Positions 1-7,793 of a stretch of 64,000 bases of DNA are shown here, in pieces (the first letter of the stretch is position 1; every line of letters starts with the position of its first letter). The translations under genes and the position numbers were made by a program. The notes under the pieces were generated by a model, which saw nothing but the letters and a program-made list of their open reading frames with translations, was not told the origin of the DNA and did not search any database. The stretch comes from Pseudomonas sp. RIT-PI-AD (lineage in GTDB: Bacteria; Pseudomonadota; Gammaproteobacteria; Pseudomonadales; Pseudomonadaceae): NCBI RefSeq assembly GCF_025642785.1, contig NZ_JANZKU010000012.1, forward strand, positions 62,001 to 126,000, read 5' to 3'.

Positions 1-524
1 AGCCGCCGCCGATAAAGTTCCAGATAGTCCACGGCGACGCCGCGTTCGCGCAACCGCTCGGCGAGCAGCCCGCGCCCGCCTTCGCCGCGCAGGATCAGCG
101 CGCGCGGCTCTGGCCGGGCCAAGGCCTCGGCCAGGGCCGGCAGCGCCAGCAGGGCTTCGCTGTCGTCGCCCGTCTCGGGCCAGGCGACGTCCAGCCCATA
201 GTCGAGGAGCAACTGCGCCGTGGCGCCGCCCACGCTGAACCAGCGTTGCGCGAAAGGCGGCTGCGGCCAGTAGCGGTCCAACAGCTCCAGGCCACAACGC
301 GCGGCGGGCTTGCTGACCACGATCACCGCGGCGTAGCGGTCCAGATCGAGGATCAGGTTGCGCTGCGCCGGGGTTTCCGCGAGGGCCTCGATCGCCAGCA
401 ACGGCAGGCAGGAGCCGTACACCCCGCGTTCGGCGAGCGCTCCGGCCAGGGCCGCGCAGTCATCGGCGGGGCGGGTCAGCAACAGGCGCCAACCACCGGT
501 CCCGGGCGCGGTGGCAGGCGTCAC
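1..524 (-). CDS. hemD: Uroporphyrinogen-III synthase (partial, C-terminus beyond window)
   Basis: HemD closes and inverts ring D of hydroxymethylbilane to give uroporphyrinogen III in cytoplasmic tetrapyrrole synthesis. About 174 N-terminal residues are present and the rest lies beyond base 1. The likely start is a GTG overlapping the hemC stop (GTGA), so the two are translationally coupled. The frame reads [15 protein letters not shown] then a TRP-like motif typical of the family N-terminus, and continues open to the edge. Position right after hemC on the same strand is the standard hemCD order in Pseudomonas. The family is poorly conserved in sequence, so the call rests partly on context. 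Confidence 0.88.
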   Translation of the reverse strand, partial: MTPATAPGTGGWRLLLTRPADDCAALAGALAERGVYGSCLPLLAIEALAETPAQRNLILDLDRYAAVIVVSKPAARCGLELLDRYWPQPPFAQRWFSVGGATAQLLLDYGLDVAWPETGDDSEALLALPALAEALARPEPRALILRGEGGRGLLAERLRERGVAVDYLELYRRR

Positions 525-1459
525 TCCGCGCCGGCCTCGCCGTAGACCGCCGCGAGGATGGTCGCGGCGCCCTTGTCCAGCAGTTCTTCGGCGACGCGCA
601 CGCCGAGGGCCTCGGCGTCGGCCGCGGCGGCATGCCCCTCGGCCCGCAGCAACAGGCTGCCGTCCGGATGGCCCACCAGGCCGCGAAGCCAGAGTTGGTC
701 GCCCTGCAATTCGGCATAGCAGGCGATCGGCACCTGGCAGCCGCCGTTGAGGTGTTTGTTCAGCGCCCGCTCGGCGCTGACGCGCAAGGAAGTCTGCGGA
801 TGATGCAAGGCCTCCAGCAGGCGATGGATCTCGTGATCCTCGCTGCGGCACTCGATGCCCACCGCGCCCTGCCCGCCGGCGGGCAGGCTGTCGGCCACCG
901 ACAGGGAGGAACGGATGCGCGCCTCGAAGCCCAGGCGGATCAAACCGGCGGCGGCGAGGATGATGGCGTCGTATTCGCCGGCATCCAGCTTGGCCAGACG
1001 CGTGTTGACGTTGCCGCGCAGGAAATGGATGGTCAGGTCGGGCCGCCGGGCCAGCAATTGAGCCTGGCGACGCAGGCTGGAGGTGCCCACCACGCTGCCC
1101 GGCGGCAGGTCATCCAGGCTTCCATGGGCATTGGAGACGAAGGCGTCGCGCGGGTCTTCGCGCTCGCAGATGCAGAACAGCCCGAGGCCCTCGGGAAAAT
1201 CCATGGGTACGTCCTTCATGGAGTGCACGGCGATATCGGCCTCGTGCTCCAGCAGGGCGGTTTCCAGCTCCTTGACGAACAATCCCTTGCCGCCGATCTT
1301 CGCCAGGGGTGCATCGAGCAGCTTGTCGCCGCGGCTGACCATGGGCACCAGGCTGACGCTCAAACCCGGATGCGCCTGTTCCAGGCGCGACTTGACGAAC
1401 TCGGCCTGCCACAGGGCCAAGGCACTCTTACGGGTGGCGATGCGGATTTCGCGGGGCAT
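521..1459 (-). CDS. hemC: Porphobilinogen deaminase (hydroxymethylbilane synthase)
   Basis: Polymerises four porphobilinogens into hydroxymethylbilane, the step before HemD. The 312-residue product has the usual family length. It shows the N-terminal [14 protein letters not shown] strand, the [11 protein letters not shown] and [10 protein letters not shown] segments, [21 protein letters not shown], and LNGGCQVP, whose Cys attaches the dipyrromethane cofactor. I chose the ATG giving MPREIRIA; an in-frame ATG 11 codons upstream would add residues not found in homologues. It overlaps hemD by four bases and reads away from algR, with a 111-bp gap to the algR stop. Confidence 0.97.
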   Translation of the reverse strand: MPREIRIATRKSALALWQAEFVKSRLEQAHPGLSVSLVPMVSRGDKLLDAPLAKIGGKGLFVKELETALLEHEADIAVHSMKDVPMDFPEGLGLFCICEREDPRDAFVSNAHGSLDDLPPGSVVGTSSLRRQAQLLARRPDLTIHFLRGNVNTRLAKLDAGEYDAIILAAAGLIRLGFEARIRSSLSVADSLPAGGQGAVGIECRSEDHEIHRLLEALHHPQTSLRVSAERALNKHLNGGCQVPIACYAELQGDQLWLRGLVGHPDGSLLLRAEGHAAAADAEALGVRVAEELLDKGAATILAAVYGEAGAE

Positions 1460-1570
1460 GACAGGTAATTCCAGGAACGAACTACCGGGCATGATACCAG
1501 CCGCGACGACCGGCGAATTGAGGCTCGTCAGTGCGCGCGGCGGTGTTCGGGCAGGGAAGCGGCACGGCCG

Positions 1571-2317
1571 CTACAGGTTGTTCATCAACTTGCGCACGCC
1601 GGCGACGTGGCGCCGGCTGACGGTCAGCGCTTCGCCGTTCATGCCTTTCAGGTAGAGCTGGAAATGCCCGAGCGGCGTGCGCTGCAGCCGCTCGATGCGC
1701 TCGCGCGCCACCAGGGCGTTGCGGTGGATGCGCACGAAGCGCTCGCCGAACTCGTCCTCCAGGGCCTTCAAAGGCTCGTCCAGGAGCACTTCGCCGCCCT
1801 CGTGGCGCAGGGTGACGTACTTGTGGTCGGCGATGAAATAGATGACCTGATCCAGCGGGATCAGCTCGATGCCCTTGCGGGTGCGCGCGCTGATATGGCT
1901 GCGCGGCCCGTTTCCGGACTCCGCCGCCGGCCGGGTGAGGGCCGCCAGTTGCACCCGGTTCGGCCGCTCGGCCTTCTTCAGCGCCTCGACCAGGGACTCG
2001 GGGCGTACCGGCTTCACCAGATAGCCCACCGCGCTGACCTGGAAGGCCTCCAGGGCGAACTCGTCGTGGGCGGTGCAGAAGATTACGGCAGGCGGCGCGT
2101 CCCGCTCACACAGGCGCGCTGCGACTTGCAGGCCATCCAGGCCGGGCATGCGGATATCCAGCAGGACGACATCGGGTTTCAGGCTCTCGATCAGGCTCAA
2201 CGCCTCTTCGCCATTGCTGGCGGCAGGTTCCAAAACACGGTACCCGTCGATGTCGCCGACCAATCGGCTCAAGCGTTCGCGGGCAAGGGGTTCGTCATCG
2301 ACGATCAGGACATTCAT
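1571..2317 (-). CDS. algR: LytTR-family response regulator AlgR
   Basis: Cytoplasmic DNA-binding response regulator. In P. aeruginosa it controls alginate, twitching motility and virulence genes with the kinase AlgZ. The product is 248 residues, the same length as PAO1 AlgR as I recall it. The receiver domain (about 1-115) has acidic pocket residues in IVDDEP, phospho-acceptor Asp54 in LLDIRMPG, and Lys in YLVKPV. A LytTR domain (about 140-240) contains the IYFIADHKYVTL and FVRIHRNALV segments. The start ATG overlaps the algZ stop as ATGA, so kinase and regulator are coupled in one minus-strand operon. Confidence 0.97.
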   Translation of the reverse strand: MNVLIVDDEPLARERLSRLVGDIDGYRVLEPAASNGEEALSLIESLKPDVVLLDIRMPGLDGLQVAARLCERDAPPAVIFCTAHDEFALEAFQVSAVGYLVKPVRPESLVEALKKAERPNRVQLAALTRPAAESGNGPRSHISARTRKGIELIPLDQVIYFIADHKYVTLRHEGGEVLLDEPLKALEDEFGERFVRIHRNALVARERIERLQRTPLGHFQLYLKGMNGEALTVSRRHVAGVRKLMNNL

Positions 2318-3396
2318 ATTGCTCTGGCTTCCTGCGTGAGTCTGGCACAAGGATAGCGTAGACAGGTGAAGTGGCGACCGTCACGGCGCTCCACGGTGAG
2401 ACTCGCCCGCGGTCCGAAAAGTGCCGCAAGACGCGCCTCGATGTTGATCAACGCTTGTTGCGTTCCACGGGACGGCGCTTGGGCGCCGGTCCCTTCGAAC
2501 GGGTTACTGACGCAGAGACGGAACACGCCGTCCGCATACTGAGCTTCGACCTGTACCAGGCCGCCTTCTATCCGCGGCTGGATGCCATAAATCAGGGCGT
2601 TTTCCAGCAGCGGTTGCAGCGTCAGTTGCGGAATCGGCAGATCGTCGGGCACCCGATCCACGTCCCAGCTCATTTGTAGACGCTCGCCCAGGCGATAATG
2701 TTCGATCGACAGATAACGCCGAGCCAGTTCGAGCTCCTCGGTCCAGCTCACCAGGCTGCCCGGCTTGGCCAGGCTGGCGCGAAACAGGTCGGACAGATCC
2801 AGCACCGCCTGCTCGGCCTTGGAGGGATCGATCGCCACCAGGCTGGCGATGCTGTTTAGGCTGTTGAACAGGAAATGCGGGCGGATGCGCGCCTGCAACG
2901 ACTCCAGCCGGGCCCGCAGCTCCGCCTGTTGCTGGCGTCGCCACTGGCTCTGCAGGTAGAAGTAGCGCAGCAGCAGCGCCGACATGATCAGGCCGATCAG
3001 CGAGTGGCGCAGGTAGAGGTTGACTTCGCCGGTGCGGGACAGCGGGCCGCCCAGTTGGAAATGATCGGCGACGGCGGTGCAGCCCAGGGTCAGGCTGACC
3101 ACCAGGGCGCAGCAGGCGACGCCCGCCAGCAACGCCGGCAGGCGCGCCAGCAGCGGCCGCAGCCGGCACAGCAGCGCCGCCGACAGCAGCACGATCCACT
3201 GTACGAACAGCGAGGTCAGCGCCAGTCGCGTCCAGTTGAAGGTGGCGACGAAGGGCTCCGCCAGCACCAGCACCATGACCAGCAGCTCGGCCAGCAGCAC
3301 CAGGCCGAGCAAAGCCTCCGGCTCGCACAGTTCGGGGACGAAGAACTCATCGGTGGGCATGCGCTCGCGCATGCGGTCAAGCCAGTGTATTCGCAT
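2314..3396 (-). CDS. algZ: LytS-type sensor kinase AlgZ/FimS
   Basis: Inner-membrane kinase partner of AlgR. The 360-residue protein starts [14 protein letters not shown]. Several hydrophobic helices fill about residues 30-150. A HisKA_LytS-type kinase core follows, with [15 protein letters not shown] (phospho-accepting His) and the N-box-like [13 protein letters not shown] chose this start over a longer frame because the upstream 69 codons are low-complexity Ala-rich and overlap the divergent argH promoter region. The argH gene is divergent, with 217 bp between the starts. Confidence 0.95.
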   Translation of the reverse strand: MRIHWLDRMRERMPTDEFFVPELCEPEALLGLVLLAELLVMVLVLAEPFVATFNWTRLALTSLFVQWIVLLSAALLCRLRPLLARLPALLAGVACCALVVSLTLGCTAVADHFQLGGPLSRTGEVNLYLRHSLIGLIMSALLLRYFYLQSQWRRQQQAELRARLESLQARIRPHFLFNSLNSIASLVAIDPSKAEQAVLDLSDLFRASLAKPGSLVSWTEELELARRYLSIEHYRLGERLQMSWDVDRVPDDLPIPQLTLQPLLENALIYGIQPRIEGGLVQVEAQYADGVFRLCVSNPFEGTGAQAPSRGTQQALINIEARLAALFGPRASLTVERRDGRHFTCLRYPCARLTQEARAI

Positions 3397-3613
3397 CGAG
3401 GCAGTTTCCGTGGCAGCCGCCCCGGCAGCAAGCCGGCGCGCTCCAGCCGGTGGAAATAACGCCGCGAAAGGCGGGCGGCATCCGGAAACTGTGAGGCGCC
3501 CGACACTTCCCGAATCGACCGCGGCGGCGGCGAAGCCGGCGGCAAGGCTGCTATCATCGGCGGCACTCCCCTGCCACGCAGGCGTCGCGCCTGCCTTCGT
3601 CACGAGTCAGCCC

Positions 3614-5008
3614 ATGAGCACCGAAAAGACCAATCAATCCTGGGGCGGCCGCTTCAGTGAACCCGTCGATGCGTTCGTCGCCCGTTTCACCGCCTCGGTC
3701 GACTTCGACAAGCGACTCTATCGCCACGACATCATGGGCTCCATCGCCCATGCCACGATGCTGGCCCAGGCCGGCGTGCTCAGCGACGCGGAGCGCGACG
3801 CCATCGAGACCGGCCTCAGGCAGATCCAGGCGGAAATCGAGGCCGGCACCTTCGAGTGGCGCGTCGACCTGGAAGACGTGCACATGAACATCGAGGCACG
3901 CCTCACCGATCGTATCGGCGTCACCGGCAAGAAACTCCACACCGGGCGCAGCCGCAACGATCAGGTGGCCACGGATATCCGCCTCTGGCTGCGCGACGAG
4001 ATCGACCTGATCCTCGGCGAGATCACCCGCCTGCAACAGGGCTTGCTGGAGCAGGCGGAGCGCGAGGCGGACACCCTGATGCCCGGCTTCACCCACTTGC
4101 AGACCGCGCAGCCGGTGACCTTCGGCCATCACCTGCTGGCCTGGTTCGAGATGCTCGCGCGCGACTACGAACGCCTGGTGGACTGCCGCAAGCGGGTCAA
4201 CCGCATGCCGCTCGGCTCGGCCGCCCTGGCCGGCACCACCTACCCGATCCGGCGCGAGCTGACCTGCGAGTTGCTCGGCTTCGACGCGGTGGGCGGCAAT
4301 TCCCTCGACGGCGTGTCCGATCGCGACTTCGCCATCGAATTCTGCGCCGCCGCCTCCCTGGCGATGATGCACCTGTCGCGCTTCTCCGAGGAGTTGGTGC
4401 TCTGGACCAGCGCGCAGTTCCAGTTCATCGACCTGCCGGACCGCTTCTGCACCGGTTCCTCGATCATGCCGCAGAAGAAGAACCCGGACGTGCCGGAGCT
4501 GGTGCGCGGCAAGGCCGGGCGGGTGTTCGGCGACCTGGCCGGGCTGCTGGTGCTGATGAAGGGCCAGCCGCTGGCCTACAACAAGGACAACCAGGAAGAC
4601 AAGGAACCGCTGTTCGACGCCGCCGACACTCTGCGCGACTCGCTGCGCGCCTTCGCCGACATGATCCCGGCGATCAAGCCCAGGCGCGACGTCATGCGCG
4701 AGGCGGCGCGCCGGGGGTTCTCCACCGCCACCGACCTCGCCGACTACCTGGTGCGCAAGGGGCTGCCGTTCCGCGACTGCCACGAGATCGTCGGCCACGC
4801 GGTGAAATATGGCGTGGAGTCCGGCAAGGACCTGGCCGAGATGAGCCTCGACGAGCTGCGCCGCTTCAGCGACCAGATCGGTGAAGACGTGTACGCCGTG
4901 CTGACCTTGGAAGGCTCGGTGAATGCCCGCGACCACATCGGCGGCACCGCGCCAGCGCAGGTGCGTGCCGCGGTCGCGCGCGGCAAGGCATTGCTGGCCG
5001 CGCGCTGA
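3614..5008 (+). CDS. argH: Argininosuccinate lyase
   Basis: Last step of arginine synthesis: splits argininosuccinate to arginine and fumarate, as a cytosolic homotetramer. The 464-residue length is standard. N-terminal [10 protein letters not shown] and [28 protein letters not shown], and the fumarase/ASL signature [12 protein letters not shown] are all visible. A longer in-frame extension exists upstream but would run through the algZ promoter and lacks homology. A possible -10 element (TATCAT at 3552) precedes it. It overlaps the next gene by one base (TGATG). Confidence 0.97.
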   Translation: MSTEKTNQSWGGRFSEPVDAFVARFTASVDFDKRLYRHDIMGSIAHATMLAQAGVLSDAERDAIETGLRQIQAEIEAGTFEWRVDLEDVHMNIEARLTDRIGVTGKKLHTGRSRNDQVATDIRLWLRDEIDLILGEITRLQQGLLEQAEREADTLMPGFTHLQTAQPVTFGHHLLAWFEMLARDYERLVDCRKRVNRMPLGSAALAGTTYPIRRELTCELLGFDAVGGNSLDGVSDRDFAIEFCAAASLAMMHLSRFSEELVLWTSAQFQFIDLPDRFCTGSSIMPQKKNPDVPELVRGKAGRVFGDLAGLLVLMKGQPLAYNKDNQEDKEPLFDAADTLRDSLRAFADMIPAIKPRRDVMREAARRGFSTATDLADYLVRKGLPFRDCHEIVGHAVKYGVESGKDLAEMSLDELRRFSDQIGEDVYAVLTLEGSVNARDHIGGTAPAQVRAAVARGKALLAAR

Positions 5009-5634
5009 TGACAGAACCCTGGATACCCGGCCGGCGTATCTCAGTGGTCGGCTGCTCCGGCGCGGGCAAGACCACGTTGGCGCGCCGCCTGGCGCGACAG
5101 CTGGGCTATCGCCATGTGGAGCTGGATGCCCTGTATCACCAGCCCGACTGGCAGCCCCTGCCCACCGAGCGATTCCAGCAGGCGGTCGCCGAGGCCCTGG
5201 AGGGGGACGACTGGGTGGTGGAAGGCAACTACTCCTCGGTACGCCCCCTGGTGCTGGAACGCGCGGACACGGTCATCTGGCTGGATTTGCCCAGGGCCTC
5301 GGTGATGCGCCAGTTGGTGCTGCGCACCCTCAAGCGCGTGCTCGGCAGGCAGGTGCTGTGGAACGGCAACCGGGAGCGCTGGAGCAACCTGTACAGCCTG
5401 AACCCGGAACACTCGGTGATCGCCTGGGCCTGGACCCGCTACGCCATCCATCGACAGCGCTATGCGGCGGAGATGCTCAACGCCCGCCCCGGCCTGCGCT
5501 ATCTCCATCTGGCTTCGCACGGGGCGGTCGACGCCCTGTTGGCGCGCACCGCGGACCGCCCGCCAGGCACCGACGCGCAGCCCGCCCGCGCCCGAGCGGG
5601 CGACACCCTCGAATCGATGCCCCCTTTACGCTAG
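5008..5634 (+). CDS. P-loop nucleotide kinase-like protein (FlaR/topology-modulation type)
   Basis: A 208-residue P-loop NTPase. Walker A is VGCSGAGKTTLARRLA at residues 13-28, followed by the Y-R-H-V-E-L-D-A-L-Y-H-Q segment and VVEGNYSSVRPLVLERADTVIWLDLPR, the pattern of adenylate-kinase-like proteins annotated as AAA family ATPase or DNA topology modulation protein. The substrate is unknown; a small-molecule kinase activity is plausible. It is coupled to argH by TGATG. The C-terminal ~25 residues are Ala/Arg/Pro-rich and probably disordered. Confidence 0.8.
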   Translation: MTEPWIPGRRISVVGCSGAGKTTLARRLARQLGYRHVELDALYHQPDWQPLPTERFQQAVAEALEGDDWVVEGNYSSVRPLVLERADTVIWLDLPRASVMRQLVLRTLKRVLGRQVLWNGNRERWSNLYSLNPEHSVIAWAWTRYAIHRQRYAAEMLNARPGLRYLHLASHGAVDALLARTADRPPGTDAQPARARAGDTLESMPPLR

Positions 5635-5646
5635 AAGGCCTACCCC

Positions 5647-6132
5647 ATGTCGCTGACCATCCGCCCCGCCAACGCCGACGACGCCGAGTTGATCCTGCGG
5701 TTCATCCGCGATCTGGCGATCTATGAAAAAGCCGAGCACGAGGTGCAGACCGATGTGGCCGGCATTCGCGACAGCCTGTTCGGCGCAGAGTCCAGCAGCC
5801 ATGCGCTGATCTGCGAGCGCGACGGCGAAGCGATCGGCTACGCCGTGTACTTCTTCAACTATTCGACGTGGCTGGGCAAGCACGGCCTGTACCTCGAAGA
5901 CCTCTACGTCAGCCCCGCGGCGCGTGGCAGCGGCGCCGGCAAGGCGCTGCTGCGCCATCTGGCGCGCCTCGCCGTGGCACGCGGCTGCGGGCGCTTCGAA
6001 TGGGCGGTGCTGGACTGGAACACCCCGGCCATCGAGTTCTACCGCGCCTTCGGCGCCCGCGCCCAGGACGAGTGGACCACCTATCGCCTGAGCGGCCAGG
6101 CGCTGCTGGACTTCGCCGCCGACCACGACTGA
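5647..6132 (+). CDS. GNAT-family N-acetyltransferase
   Basis: A 161-residue single-domain GNAT. It has the N-terminal LTIRPANADDAELILRFIRDLAIYEK strand-helix, a central LYLEDLYVSPAARGSGAGKALL acetyl-CoA-binding motif A (R-G-x-G-x-G/A type), and the C-terminal WNTPAIEFYRAFGA motif. This set matches diamine/spermidine acetyltransferase-like GNATs. The acceptor cannot be told from sequence. It lies 12 bp after the preceding gene and probably shares its transcript. Confidence 0.88.
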   Translation: MSLTIRPANADDAELILRFIRDLAIYEKAEHEVQTDVAGIRDSLFGAESSSHALICERDGEAIGYAVYFFNYSTWLGKHGLYLEDLYVSPAARGSGAGKALLRHLARLAVARGCGRFEWAVLDWNTPAIEFYRAFGARAQDEWTTYRLSGQALLDFAADHD

Positions 6133-6146
6133 GAGAGAGCCCCGAC

Positions 6147-6428
6147 ATGACCGTCCACGACGACAGCGACGAAGCCTTCGCCGAATCCGCCCTGATCCAG
6201 GCCGTCGAGAACCAGTTGCAGGCCGACGACCCCGCGGCGGTGCAGGCCACCCTCAACAAGCTGACCCTGGTCGGCTACGACCGCGAGGAAAGCCTGCGCC
6301 TGATGGCGCTGGTGCTGGCCCAGGAAATCCGTGCCATGCTGCGCGAGGACCGTGCCTTCGATCGTGCCTGGTACGAGCAGGCCCTGCGCGCGCTGCCGGA
6401 CCTCCCGGAAGACGACGGCGAGGCCTGA
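6147..6428 (+). CDS. Small conserved hypothetical protein
   Basis: A 93-residue acidic, helical, soluble protein with no signal peptide. The ATG follows a purine-rich GAGAGAGAG ribosome site and the gene starts 14 bp after the acetyltransferase. I do not recognise a domain. The body reads as two amphipathic helices (AVENQLQADDPAAVQATLNK and EESLRLMALVLAQEIRAML) with an acidic tail. The spacing suggests one operon with the upstream GNAT gene. No function is assigned. Confidence 0.75.
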   Translation: MTVHDDSDEAFAESALIQAVENQLQADDPAAVQATLNKLTLVGYDREESLRLMALVLAQEIRAMLREDRAFDRAWYEQALRALPDLPEDDGEA

Positions 6429-6480
6429 TCCGCTCGGGCTTTCGCTGTCGCCCCACTCGGCCCCAAGGAATTCGCGCCGA

Positions 6481-7266
6481 ATGAGCCACCCGCTGTCCGT
6501 GTCGTCCCGGCTGTTGACCCTGATGCTGTTCCTGCTGGTCGTCGGGAGCCTTCGAGCACGCGCGGAAGAACCCGTGCCGATCGGCGCCGAGGACGACTGG
6601 TACCCCTTCACCGCACTGAAGGACGGGCGGATCCAGGGCATGTCGGTGGATATCGTCAAGGCCGCCTTCGCCGCGAGCGAAACGCCGATACGGCTGGTGG
6701 CCTACCCCTATTCGCGCTGCATGCAACTGGCGAAGCGCGGCGAGCTGGCGGGCTGCTTCAACACCGCGCCGGACGCGCGGATCGCCGAGGACTTCCGCCT
6801 GCCCCGGGAGCCGCTGTTCAGCGACGACATCCTGCTCTGGACGCGCCGCGAGCAACCCGACCCCATCGACGACCTGCATCGCCTGAATGGCCGGCGGGTG
6901 GCGGTGACCCTCGGTTACGAATACGGCGAGGCCTTCGATACCCTGAACGGCATGATCCGCGTGCAAGTGCGCAAGGACCTAAACGGCTTCCTGATGCTCA
7001 GTCACCGCCGGGTGGACTACGCGGTCGCCTACCGCGGCACGGCCGAGCAATTGTTCCAGGACACCCCTGCCCTGCAGGGCCTTTTCGTCGCGGTCGCGCG
7101 GGTGCACCAGCCGCAGCTCTACCTGTCGTTCTCGCGCAACCACCCGCGCAGCGAATTTCTCCTGCGCCGCTTCGAACTGGGCATGCGGCGCATCCGCGCC
7201 GATGGCCGCTATCAGGCGATCCTGGACGCCTGGCAACCCCCGGGCGGCGATTCCCCTGCACATTGA
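6481..7266 (+). CDS. Periplasmic family-3 solute-binding-like protein
   Basis: A 261-residue protein with an N-terminal signal peptide (hydrophobic LLTLMLFLLVVGSLRARA, cleavage near residue 28). It has a bacterial extracellular solute-binding family 3 fold: DDWYPFTALKDGRIQGMSVDIVKAAF at the start, YPYSRCMQLAKRGELAGCFNT, then a second lobe. No ABC permease or ATPase lies nearby. Such orphan proteins in Pseudomonas are usually of unknown ligand and may act as sensors or scavengers rather than in a dedicated transporter. The start follows an AAGGAA site. Confidence 0.85.
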   Translation: MSHPLSVSSRLLTLMLFLLVVGSLRARAEEPVPIGAEDDWYPFTALKDGRIQGMSVDIVKAAFAASETPIRLVAYPYSRCMQLAKRGELAGCFNTAPDARIAEDFRLPREPLFSDDILLWTRREQPDPIDDLHRLNGRRVAVTLGYEYGEAFDTLNGMIRVQVRKDLNGFLMLSHRRVDYAVAYRGTAEQLFQDTPALQGLFVAVARVHQPQLYLSFSRNHPRSEFLLRRFELGMRRIRADGRYQAILDAWQPPGGDSPAH

Positions 7267-7350
7267 GGCGTCACTCGCTACACTGCGGAAGGCCCCGCCG
7301 CCTGGCGGCACAGGGCCCATCCCTTCAAACAAGAACAGCCCGGAGCGCCC

Positions 7351-7593
7351 ATGTCGTTCACCCCCGAACTGATCGCCGAACTGGAAATCCTCGCCTTGTT
7401 CAACCTGGGCAACACCCTGGAAGGCATCAAGGTGCATAACAACGCGACCCGGGACGCCCTCGGCGCCATCGATCGCCTGCATGCCAAAGGCCTGACCACC
7501 CTGCCGGATGGCGGCTACCTGACCAGCCTCGGCCTGGATGCCGCCGAACACGCCCAGTCGCTCCTGACCATCCTGCGGCGCGACCCCGCCTGA
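7351..7593 (+). CDS. TIGR02647 family protein
   Basis: An 80-residue small protein, MSFTPELIAELEILALFNL..., recognisable as the TIGR02647 family found mainly in pseudomonads and relatives, sometimes annotated as DNA-binding. It is helical and cytoplasmic. The same family sits just before cyaA in P. aeruginosa. Function is unknown. A strong hairpin follows about 80 bp downstream. Confidence 0.85.
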   Translation: MSFTPELIAELEILALFNLGNTLEGIKVHNNATRDALGAIDRLHAKGLTTLPDGGYLTSLGLDAAEHAQSLLTILRRDPA

Positions 7594-7673
7594 AACGCCG
7601 AACGCCCCGACGGAGCGCTCGCGGAGCCCCTACAGAAGCGGCCCGGCCGCGCCGATAACCCGACAGGGTTCCA

Positions 7674-7703
7674 CGATCCCGGCGCCACCGGTGCCCGGGA
7701 TCG
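7674..7703. terminator. Hairpin between TIGR02647 gene and cyaA
   Basis: A perfect 9-bp inverted repeat (CGATCCCGG / CCGGGATCG) encloses an inner CACCGGTG palindrome. It lies in the 200-bp gap before cyaA. A short T run appears about 20 bases later, too far for a canonical intrinsic terminator, so it may be a terminator or a processed or regulatory structure. Confidence 0.4.
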
Positions 7704-7793
7704 CGAACGCCCCCAACACAGCCTTTTTCCGGCAGCCTCCCGCGTCCGGACGTCCGCTGGTAGTCTTTGCCCACCCATAGGCATGAGCGAGTC

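Noticed and set aside
3077-3613. N-terminal extension of argH by about 180 codons
   Set aside because: It runs antisense to algZ, is Ser/Ala/Arg-rich and is not part of argininosuccinate lyases.
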